Made by a program: the position numbers and the translations under genes. Below, one piece after another: positions 1 through 5,392 of a stretch of 5,392 nucleotides of DNA. The notes beneath the pieces are model-generated. The model saw nothing but the letters and a program-made list of their open reading frames with translations. It was not told the origin of the DNA and ran no database searches. This DNA comes from Nitrospiraceae bacterium (lineage in GTDB: Bacteria > Nitrospirota > Nitrospiria > Nitrospirales > Nitrospiraceae), in contig JAICXS010000172.1 in NCBI GenBank assembly GCA_025934615.1, positions 1 through 5,392 of the forward strand, read 5' to 3'. The first letter of the stretch is position 1. Each line of letters starts with the position of its first letter.

Positions 1-324
1 CAAGGCGCGAAAACCGGCTTCCGCGCCGCGCTCGCCTTCTATCCCGGCTGCGGCAGGGAGGCGCTGCTCGACGACAAGATCGCGAGCCCGGCACCGATCG
101 CGCTGTTCATGGGCACCGCCGACGAGGAGGTCTCGCCCCTGAAATGCCAGGAGGTAGTCAACCGCTCGCTCGGCACGACCTTTGCCGTCTCCCTCTACAT
201 CGGCGCCACGCATGATTTCGACGACCCCGGCGAGAAGCGGCAGGCGGTGCCGGCGAATGTCACCGCGAAGGCGGACGCGATGAAGAAGGCGGCCGCCGTG
301 GTCGACAGCCTCGACAAGCCGTAA
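1..324 (+). CDS. Dienelactone hydrolase family protein, C-terminal part (5' end outside window)
   Basis: The reading frame is open from the first base and ends at TAA 322-324, giving 107 residues of a C-terminal half. Visible family marks are FYPGC (residues 13-17), GTADEEVSP with the probable catalytic Asp at 41, and GATHDFDDP with the probable catalytic His at 71. Spacing and wording fit the alpha/beta-hydrolase DLH family, which uses a Cys-Asp-His or Ser-Asp-His triad. The nucleophile elbow would lie upstream, outside the window. Members hydrolyse lactones or esters, and the substrate here cannot be read. An internal ATG at 109 is only a methionine within the domain and not the real start. 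Base composition is high GC, like a resident chromosomal gene and unlike the operon further right. No T-rich terminator follows. The family call is firm; the exact function is unknown. Confidence 0.85.
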   Translation, partial: QGAKTGFRAALAFYPGCGREALLDDKIASPAPIALFMGTADEEVSPLKCQEVVNRSLGTTFAVSLYIGATHDFDDPGEKRQAVPANVTAKADAMKKAAAVVDSLDKP

Positions 325-365
325 GCGGCTCGTGTCGTTCTGATGTGAATGTCAAACAGCATCCC

Positions 366-475
366 GGTGTCGTCGTCCGGCTTGACCGGACGACCCAGTA
401 TTCCAGAGACGGCCGTGCTCGAGCCGAAAACGCCTCTGGAATACTGGATTCCCGCTCGGTTCGCGGGGCATGACA
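366..475. repeat. Hairpin-rich intergenic repeat unit (REP-like)
   Basis: Three nested or adjacent inverted repeats are readable. A perfect 9-bp stem (372-380 with 386-394) has a 5-base loop. A perfect 14-bp stem, CCAGTATTCCAGAG at 395-408 with its complement at 434-447, encloses 25 bases. A 5-bp stem CCCGC/GCGGG lies at 451-455 and 463-467. There is no T-run, so it is not a standard intrinsic terminator, although it could stabilise the 3' end of the upstream hydrolase mRNA. The wording resembles dispersed intergenic repeats I recall from Bradyrhizobium-type genomes; that is memory, not a search. Open frames crossing it on both strands reflect GC-rich sequence and not genes. Confidence 0.6.
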
Positions 476-540
476 GCCGAGGGGGAGATACACCTCCGCA
501 TTCCCGCGGCACGTTCATGCCCGGGTGATGCATCATGCGT

Positions 541-870
541 CGCCCTCGATAGTCGAGAGGGCGCGGGGAATGCCGGGTGCAGGCCGCACCCATGGCCCGC
601 CTGCAACAAAAAACGCAGGCGGCAGTCACCACAGGTTCAGCCGAAACAACCGGCATTCCCCGCGCGATGGCTTACGGCTTATGGCGCGCTCTCCTCGGGG
701 TGCCGGGCTTGATAGCCCCCGTCCCCCCGGGCTCTCGAGCCCTGAGGGTTGACCTCAGCGTCGGGAGGCCAGGACCACACGCTTTCGCAGTCCGCGTCGG
801 CTCGCCTTCGTCTGACACGAGCCATTGCGTCCATCGCATCCCTGCCCCGCGTTCGTGACGACGCGTTCGC
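541..870. repeat. Long structured intergenic repeat, Bradyrhizobium-like
   Basis: This stretch carries a perfect 16-bp inverted repeat (GCGCGGGGAATGCCGG at 561-576, complement at 650-665). Between its arms is a second perfect 8-bp stem (597-604 with 615-622) around an A-rich 10-base loop. A 7-bp stem precedes it (541-547 with 557-563), and short palindromes follow near 705-745. Conceptual translation yields peptides such as GAGNAGC and DHTLSQSASAR, which I recall as recurrent spurious 'proteins' annotated in many copies in Bradyrhizobium genomes. I therefore call it a dispersed non-coding repeat. Its right border is uncertain and may extend to about 960. No promoter, transposase or target-site duplication is evident. 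Confidence 0.6.
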
Positions 871-1060
871 CCCTCTCACCGAGGCGGGATGGGAGGGAGA
901 GAAACATGGATTTCGGAAAAATGGAAGACAAATATTTTTGCGATTGGAGCTTGAACAAGGAGAAGGGCATGAAAGGGTGAGCGAAATTGGCTTTTGGTGG
1001 CGCAAGTCTTGGCGTCCGACGAGAGCCGTTATCCACCGTTAGGAAAGGTAGGGGCAACGC

Positions 1061-1087
1061 TTGGCAGGGACAAATGCTGAACAAAAT
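1061..1087 (+). promoter_or_regulatory. Possible sigma70-type promoter for the HTH-methyltransferase-nuclease operon
   Basis: TTGGCA at 1061-1066 matches the -35 consensus in five of six positions. CAAAAT at 1082-1087 matches the -10 consensus in four of six, with a 15-base spacer that is shorter than ideal. A start near 1094 would place the inverted repeat at 1097-1133 directly over the initial transcribed region, a sensible arrangement for repression. The match is weak, and other A/T-rich hexamers inside the inverted repeat could serve instead. Confidence 0.25.
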
Positions 1088-1096
1088 CTGTCGACG

Positions 1097-1133
1097 CACA
1101 TGTTTTTATGTGGTACTTTCATTAAAACATGTG
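1097..1133. promoter_or_regulatory. Near-perfect inverted repeat, probable operator
   Basis: CACATGTTTTTATG (1097-1110) and CATTAAAACATGTG (1120-1133) are complementary at 13 of 14 positions and are separated by 9 bases. The arms are offset by 23 bp, about two helical turns, so a dimeric or paired HTH regulator could contact both on one face. Each arm also contains the self-complementary hexamer ACATGT. The repeat ends 17 bp before the HTH start codon. The nearest candidate regulator is the HTH protein itself, by autoregulation. That is inference: only the symmetry and position are seen. Confidence 0.55.
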
Positions 1134-1150
1134 TATGTGATGGCTGAAGC

Positions 1151-1441
1151 ATGCCCTATCCGGATTTCATTGCTGAGTTAGAGAAGGCGGGCCTGAGTGT
1201 TCGCGCTTTTGCCAAGCTTCTCGGGATGCACGCAAATTCAATTACGAATAATGCGAAGCGAGGTGAGATTCCGGCTCACCTCGCGATCATCGCGACACTT
1301 CTTGCTTTGCTGCGAGCCAACGGAATTGCCTACCAGCCCGCTTTTTCTCGTTTGAATTTGACCAAGAAGAAGCCCCGAGGACGAGCGTCCACCGGCAAGT
1401 TCGGGGGCGAGAAGCAGGGACGACTGGAGTTTGGTTCGTGA
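1151..1441 (+). CDS. Small Xre/Cro-like helix-turn-helix protein, putative operon regulator
   Basis: A 96-residue protein. Residues 1-14 form a first helix (PDFIAELEKAGL), residues 16-23 (SVRAFAKL) and 27-36 form a classical helix-turn-helix around Gly25, and a hydrophobic helix follows at about 42-57. The tail from about 65 is basic and Gly-rich, probably flexible. The start is well fixed because an in-frame TGA lies at 1145-1147, immediately upstream of ATG 1151. No good Shine-Dalgarno precedes it, so translation may be weak. Its stop TGA overlaps the GTG of the methyltransferase by 4 bp. Small HTH genes at the head of restriction-modification operons often act as controller proteins (C proteins), and the adjacent inverted repeat suits that role. 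It could instead be a DNA-binding subunit of the complex. The HTH fold is likely; the role is inferred. Confidence 0.75.
   Translation: MPYPDFIAELEKAGLSVRAFAKLLGMHANSITNNAKRGEIPAHLAIIATLLALLRANGIAYQPAFSRLNLTKKKPRGRASTGKFGGEKQGRLEFGS
1426..1429 (+). promoter_or_regulatory. Shine-Dalgarno deciding the GTG start of the methyltransferase
   Basis: GGAG lies inside the end of the HTH gene, 8 bases before GTG 1438. Together with the GTGA stop/start overlap it supports this GTG over the next in-frame ATG at 1621, which would cut away much of the conserved N-terminal domain. Confidence 0.65.
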
Positions 1442-4400
1442 CAAACGAATCTAATATTTCGCTTGAAAAAGCGCATACCATTCTCGGATGGCCGGCGCCT
1501 AATGATGTCGTTCGCCCACAAGGGGCGGGCGCGTCGGTCTATTCGACACTTGTCCAAGAAAAGATTGGGCGTGCCCTGCAACGCTTCCCGGATGCTGGGA
1601 ACGTTCGGATCGGCGTTTTGATGGCCGACCCAGATGCCGCCACATCCGAGCCTCCCATCGCGATTGTGGCAGAGTTTCATTCAAGTATCGGCGAGCAAAC
1701 ACTTCGCGAATTGCATCGCCTTTCTTGGAATTTCTCGCACGCTCCGACCTTGATAACAATTGAGCCGTCGCTACTGCGCGTCTGGAGTTGTTGTGAGGCC
1801 CCCAATTTCGAACGAAGCATTGATCAGTTTCTAGTGGATGAGTTTGATGTTCGGCAATTCGAGATCGGAGCTGACGACGAGCTTGATTTTCGAGGTGCTC
1901 GCGCGTTGCACTGGATCAATCTCGTATCTGGTCACTTCTTCTCAGGCCATACGGAGCGCTTCAATCGGGATGGTCGAGCAGATCAAATGCTCTTGGGGAA
2001 TTTGCGCTACATTCGCCAAAGGTTAGCGCAGGAAGGCCTCAGAAACGACGACGTCTGTCACGACCTGCTCGCGCGCGTGATTTTTGTGCAGTTTCTTTTC
2101 GATAGGAAGGATCAGGATGGAAACGCAGCCCTGACCGTATCGAAGCTGCATCGTCTGCATAGGGAGGGAATTCTCCGAAGCTCGCATTCTTCTTTTCATA
2201 GTGTTCTCTCTGACTATGGTGACACTTATCGCCTCTTCGATTGGTTGAATGAAAGGTTCAATGGCGATTTGTTTCCTGGAAAAGGGGGCACTCCTAAAGA
2301 GCGCGCTCAAGGTTGGGCTAAAGAAAAAGCAATCGTTGAGGCCGAGCATTTGGCGCTTCTGGCACAATTCATTCGGGGCGATCTGGATATGCCCAGTCAA
2401 CAGATGTGCCTCTGGCCGCAGTACGCCTTTGATGTCATTCCTCTCGAATTCATCAGTAGCATCTACGAAACATTCGTCACGGAGCGTGCTTCGCGGGACG
2501 GTATATTTTATACTCCGCCCTATCTGGTGGACTTTGTCCTTGATCGAGTGCTCCCGTGGAGTGGTGTCGAATGGGACGTTAAAATTCTCGATCCCGCCTG
2601 CGGCTCCGGAATCTTTTTAGTGAAGGCTTTTCAGCGGCTGGTTCACCGCTGGAAGAATGCAAATCCAGGAGAGATGGTTCGCGCAGAAACATTGAGGCGC
2701 TTACTTGAACGAAACGTCTTTGGTGTGGACAAGGATCCGCACGCGGTTCGTGTCGCGTGCTTCAGTCTGTATCTCGCTATGTGCGATGAAATCGAGCCGC
2801 GGTATTATTGGACCCAAGTTACATTTCCGCCGATGCGGCAACGTCGATTGATATGTTCGGATTTCTTCAGTGAGGATCAGGACGGTTTCAATACGATCAG
2901 CGATGCCGGTACGTATGATTTGGTTGTCGGCAATGCCCCGTGGGGAGATGGCGTGACAACGGCTGCCGCCAAACGTTGGGCAGACAACGAAGATCACAAA
3001 TGGACAATTCCAAATAAGGATATCGGGGGTCTATTTCTGGCTAAGGGAGCTCAGGTCGCCTCTTCTCGAGGGAAGATAGCACTTATCCAGTCGGCAAATT
3101 CGCTCTTGTTCAATATTAGTAACAAGGCGCTCGCCTTCCGCCGACAGTTGTTTTCTAGCCACCGAGTCGAAGAAATCTACAACCTCTCGGTACTGCGATT
3201 TAAGGTTTTTAAGAGGAAAACTCACACTACAAAAACGTCTGTGGCCCCCACTTGCATCGTAATCATGAGTCGGGAAAGTCCTGAACCAGATAGTGCCATT
3301 GCTTACGTGAGCCCAAAGCATTTGCGGCCGTTGGTGGACGAGTTTGCAATTGTCATTGAACCTCAGGACCGACGTTTGCTGAAGGCGCGGGATGCAGTGG
3401 CGGATTCGTTGATTTGGTCGAAGCTTATGTGGGGCAGCCCGCGCGATTTGCAGCTAATTGGAAGACTGGAAAGGTTCCCAACTCTTGCCGATGAGGAGCG
3501 TATTTTATGCCAACAAGGCCTTAAGTTCGGCGATCGAACAAAGTCTCTTTCGAAGTTGCGCGACATGCGCATTTTCAACGCGACGCTGTTTCCAGCGTCC
3601 GACTTCCCTTACCTGAACGTTGCTGACTTCCCTCGAGTCGGAGACATAAAGGTGCACTCTCGAGCTTCAACTGCCCTGGATGCGTTTGCGTGGCCGCAGT
3701 TGATAGTAAAGCAGAGCTGGAACAAGCCCACTGGCCGATTTCATGCGCGCCTGACGCGCTCCGAAAGGCACGAAGGCATACTTTGCAACGAAAGCTACTA
3801 CTCAATCCATCACAGCTCGCAAGAAAAATTGGCGACGGCCTGTGTCGTATTTAATAGTCTCCTCGCCGTGTACTTTCTTTTGTTAACAAGCGGGCGGTTC
3901 GTCTACCGTCCCAAGCCGTCGAAATCTGAGCTATTAGGGTTGCCGATTCCAACGGAGCAAGTCGCCTCGATTGAGCACGTCAAGAGCTTGGATGACCTAG
4001 ATGCTCGTGTGTTCGATTTGTTTGGCCTCAAGGATGCCGAGCGCGTGCTTATTGAAGACGCTATTGAGTACACGCTAGGTGAGTTCATCGGAGAGGGGGC
4101 GCGAGGAATACGAGCTATTTCTTCGGACGCAGGTGGAAGCGAATCTCATCTGAAAAGCTATTGTGAGTATCTAATCCGAGTTCTCAAAGCCGGGTTTGGC
4201 GAGAAGCACTCTATCTCGGCCACAATTTTCCGTTGTCCTGATGAAGGTCTGCCTTATCGGCTCGTCGCGTTCCAGTTCGATCAACAGATTGAGGGCTCCA
4301 TTCAAGTGAGAAGCCTTCGCTCCGGAGAATTATTGCAAGAATTCCAGCGGCTGAACCACAGGGCGGGAAGAGCGATGGGAGGAATCTACAATCAGCGTAT

Positions 4401-4572
4401 TGCTCGGATATACGATGCCAGCAGCGGTGTCCCAACGATCTTTATAGTAAAGCCAAATGAACGTCGCTTCTGGACTCGCAGTATGGGATTGCTGGATGGA
4501 GATGAAGTGGCGCTCGACTTCTTCAAGTGGCAGCAGGAAGCAAACCCGGAGAGTGAAGAGGTGCTTCACTGA
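1438..4572 (+). CDS. Eco57I/type-IIG-like adenine-N6 DNA methyltransferase with N- and C-terminal extra domains
   Basis: A 1044-residue protein predicted to transfer a methyl group from S-adenosylmethionine to adenine N6 in a specific DNA site. Residues 1-110 resemble the nuclease-type N-domain of type-IIG enzymes but show E79-x-H81 where E-x-K is expected. Residues 110-340 are mostly helical, with LLARVIFVQFLFDR at 210-223. The catalytic core follows: motif X GIFYTPPY (355-362), motif I DPACGSG (385-391), motif II FGVDKDP (428-434) and motif IV NAPW (499-502), a variant of NPPY/W. Residues about 650-840 are a likely target-recognition domain ending in YRPKPSKSELLGLPIP (823-838), as in TaqI- and IIG-type enzymes. 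The usual helical end is at 850-880, followed by an unassigned domain at about 900-1044. The start is GTG, coupled to the HTH gene, and the stop overlaps the nuclease start by one base. It probably works with that nuclease as a restriction-modification pair. Methyltransferase identity is firm; specificity is unknown. Confidence 0.9.
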   Translation: MTNESNISLEKAHTILGWPAPNDVVRPQGAGASVYSTLVQEKIGRALQRFPDAGNVRIGVLMADPDAATSEPPIAIVAEFHSSIGEQTLRELHRLSWNFSHAPTLITIEPSLLRVWSCCEAPNFERSIDQFLVDEFDVRQFEIGADDELDFRGARALHWINLVSGHFFSGHTERFNRDGRADQMLLGNLRYIRQRLAQEGLRNDDVCHDLLARVIFVQFLFDRKDQDGNAALTVSKLHRLHREGILRSSHSSFHSVLSDYGDTYRLFDWLNERFNGDLFPGKGGTPKERAQGWAKEKAIVEAEHLALLAQFIRGDLDMPSQQMCLWPQYAFDVIPLEFISSIYETFVTERASRDGIFYTPPYLVDFVLDRVLPWSGVEWDVKILDPACGSGIFLVKAFQRLVHRWKNANPGEMVRAETLRRLLERNVFGVDKDPHAVRVACFSLYLAMCDEIEPRYYWTQVTFPPMRQRRLICSDFFSEDQDGFNTISDAGTYDLVVGNAPWGDGVTTAAAKRWADNEDHKWTIPNKDIGGLFLAKGAQVASSRGKIALIQSANSLLFNISNKALAFRRQLFSSHRVEEIYNLSVLRFKVFKRKTHTTKTSVAPTCIVIMSRESPEPDSAIAYVSPKHLRPLVDEFAIVIEPQDRRLLKARDAVADSLIWSKLMWGSPRDLQLIGRLERFPTLADEERILCQQGLKFGDRTKSLSKLRDMRIFNATLFPASDFPYLNVADFPRVGDIKVHSRASTALDAFAWPQLIVKQSWNKPTGRFHARLTRSERHEGILCNESYYSIHHSSQEKLATACVVFNSLLAVYFLLLTSGRFVYRPKPSKSELLGLPIPTEQVASIEHVKSLDDLDARVFDLFGLKDAERVLIEDAIEYTLGEFIGEGARGIRAISSDAGGSESHLKSYCEYLIRVLKAGFGEKHSISATIFRCPDEGLPYRLVAFQFDQQIEGSIQVRSLRSGELLQEFQRLNHRAGRAMGGIYNQRIARIYDASSGVPTIFIVKPNERRFWTRSMGLLDGDEVALDFFKWQQEANPESEEVLH

Positions 4573-5237
4573 TGTCGGGCAGGGCGGGGAGGCAGAACAA
4601 CGCTTCAGTTGATCCAGCGTTCATTGCGCTGGTTCGGTCTTGGATGCAGCATCCATCTCGCCAACTGCTCGGATTGGTGTGGTCGGGCTACGAGGCGTTG
4701 GCAACGACGCGGCCGCAGTTCGATGGCCGAGATCTTGAGCGAAGTATCACTCAGGTGTTGGAGCCACGAATAAGGGATGCGATGAGCGGCGACGAGCCGT
4801 TCTACATACAACATGGCCCCTTTGAACGAGAGACGATGGCGAGGCCGCCTGCCCAGCCTCCCCAATACGATCTTGCATTTGTGCTTCGGGCCGACGAACG
4901 TATCATGTGGCCGATAGAGGCGAAGGTTCTTGCCACGTCCAACAGCGTCGCCGACTACGTGCGCGACGTACAGAACGAGTTTCTTTCTTGCAGATATGCG
5001 CCTTTCTCGGCCTCAGGGGCGATGCTCGGGTATCTGCTCAGCGGCGCGCCGGACGACGCGCTTGCAATGATTGCCCAAAGGCTAAATTGTATTCTTTCGC
5101 CTATCGCCGAATATGCGACGAGGCCTAATCGCCGATCCCGGCATAGGAGAAGCGCGCCAGTCGGCAAGCCATATCCAGTCGATTTTGACTGTTACCACGT
5201 AATATTGGAATTCCCCGATCTTCGCAGGACAACGTGA
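4572..5237 (+). CDS. Putative PD-(D/E)XK-type restriction endonuclease
   Basis: A 221-residue soluble protein with no signal peptide or membrane segment. The key stretch is YDLAFVL with Asp100, followed after 15 residues by WPIEAKVL with Glu116-Ala-Lys118. This matches the D...(D/E)xK metal-binding signature of restriction-endonuclease-like folds in a beta-strand context. Conserved-looking segments follow: VADYVRDV, CRYAPFS (140-146) and a small-residue helix AMLGYLLSG. The C-terminal part holds a basic run (about 184-193). ATG 4572 overlaps the methyltransferase stop as TGATG, with AGAGG 10 bases upstream, so it is translationally coupled. The context suggests it cuts unmodified DNA, with recognition supplied by itself or by the methyltransferase. 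It has no family name I can assign. Alternatives are a nicking enzyme or a modification-dependent nuclease. Fold assignment rests on the motif alone. Confidence 0.65.
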   Translation: MSGRAGRQNNASVDPAFIALVRSWMQHPSRQLLGLVWSGYEALATTRPQFDGRDLERSITQVLEPRIRDAMSGDEPFYIQHGPFERETMARPPAQPPQYDLAFVLRADERIMWPIEAKVLATSNSVADYVRDVQNEFLSCRYAPFSASGAMLGYLLSGAPDDALAMIAQRLNCILSPIAEYATRPNRRSRHRRSAPVGKPYPVDFDCYHVILEFPDLRRTT

Positions 5238-5264
5238 CTGGAGTTACTCTTTCGGATAGAAAGC

Positions 5265-5295
5265 AAAAACGGCCGGATCGTTTCCGACCCGGCCG
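5265..5295 (-). terminator. Intrinsic terminator of the gene entering from the right
   Basis: A 7-bp perfect GC stem (CGGCCGG 5270-5276 with CCGGCCG 5289-5295) continues inward after one A-C mismatch with three more pairs (5278-5280 with 5285-5287) around the loop TTTC. Five A residues at 5265-5269 become a T-run after the hairpin when read on the minus strand. No T-run follows on the + strand, so it should terminate the minus-strand gene and not clearly the operon. Confidence 0.75.
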
Positions 5296-5341
5296 CCTGC
5301 CATCTCACTCAACTCTTTGCTTACGCGACTGACGCTACGAA

Positions 5342-5392
5342 CTAGCGCCACATCGCCTCAGCCCCATTCGTAAAACTCAGCTCGCCCTCTTC
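5342..5392 (-). CDS. C-terminal tail of an unidentified minus-strand gene
   Basis: Read on the minus strand from the window edge, one frame is open to a TAG at 5344-5342 and gives a 16-residue tail (EEGELSFTNGAEAMWR). The other two minus frames hit stops early. The stop lies 46 bases ahead of the minus-strand terminator hairpin, which supports a real gene ending here, convergent with the defence operon. The fragment is too short to name a family. The frame choice rests on absence of stops plus the terminator. Confidence 0.5.
   Translation of the reverse strand, partial: EEGELSFTNGAEAMWR

Noticed and set aside
372..394. Terminator for the upstream hydrolase gene
   Set aside because: A perfect 9-bp stem but no following T-run; better explained as part of the repeat unit.
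195..656. 153-residue minus-strand frame
   Set aside because: It runs antisense over the hydrolase end and through the hairpins; Arg-, Ser- and Pro-rich composition typical of a GC-rich shadow frame.
470..858. Several 75-93-residue + strand frames across the repeat
   Set aside because: They overlap each other in different frames, follow hairpin-rich repeat DNA and resemble known spurious repeat translations, not domains.
906..980. 24-codon ORF from ATG 906 preceded by a purine-rich GGGAGGGAGAG
   Set aside because: It has an apparent ribosome site but sits at the probable tail of the dispersed repeat, whose text often continues in this way as far as I recall. No support for a real peptide beyond the start.
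1097..1133. Classical restriction-modification C-box
   Set aside because: The arms read CACATGTTTT and lack the GACT/AGTC core of well-known C-boxes, so only a generic operator is claimed.
987..1181. 64-residue + strand frame running into the HTH gene
   Set aside because: Non-ATG start, crosses the inverted repeat and overlaps the well-supported HTH start in another frame.
2023..2400. 125-residue minus-strand frame inside the methyltransferase gene
   Set aside because: Entirely antisense to a strongly supported coding region, with no motif or ribosome site evident.
1438..4572. BREX PglX
   Set aside because: Similar broad architecture (large adenine methyltransferase), but no other BREX component is in view and the partner is a PD-(D/E)XK-type protein.

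Overview
The window looks like an alphaproteobacterial chromosome, most likely a Bradyrhizobium relative. The basis is the GC-rich left flank (42 of 60 bases G+C at 61-120), its gene type, and a long structured intergenic repeat whose text resembles the dispersed repeats I remember from that group. The genus is an inference from memory and was not searched.

Layout. At 1-324 is the 3' end of a dienelactone-hydrolase-family gene. From 325 to about 960 there is no credible gene: two hairpin-rich repeat units (about 366-475 and 541-870) fill most of it and give rise to several spurious open frames. From about 1060 to 1150 lies a likely control region, with a 14-bp near-perfect inverted repeat just ahead of a small HTH gene. 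A tightly packed three-gene operon follows on the + strand: a 96-aa HTH protein (1151-1441), a 1044-aa Eco57I/type-IIG-like adenine-N6 DNA methyltransferase starting at GTG (1438-4572), and a 221-aa PD-(D/E)XK-type putative nuclease (4572-5237). The overlaps are 4 bp (GTGA) and 1 bp (TGATG), which implies one transcript and translational coupling. At the right edge a minus-strand gene ends (5342-5392, only 16 residues visible), and a hairpin at 5265-5295 has its T-tract on the minus strand, so it is that gene's terminator.

How the genes may work together. The set reads as a compact restriction-modification-like defence module. The large protein should methylate adenine at a site read by its own C-terminal target-recognition region, the last gene should supply the DNA-cutting activity, and the first may control expression by binding the inverted repeat. 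Unusual points are a nuclease-like N-terminal domain in the methyltransferase without a clear catalytic Lys, an extra C-terminal domain of about 140 residues that I cannot assign, and a cutting gene separate from a type-IIG-like body. The operon has visibly lower GC than the left flank (28/60 at 1441-1500, 31/60 at 4021-4080), consistent with horizontal acquisition. No integrase, transposase, tRNA gene or CRISPR array is visible.
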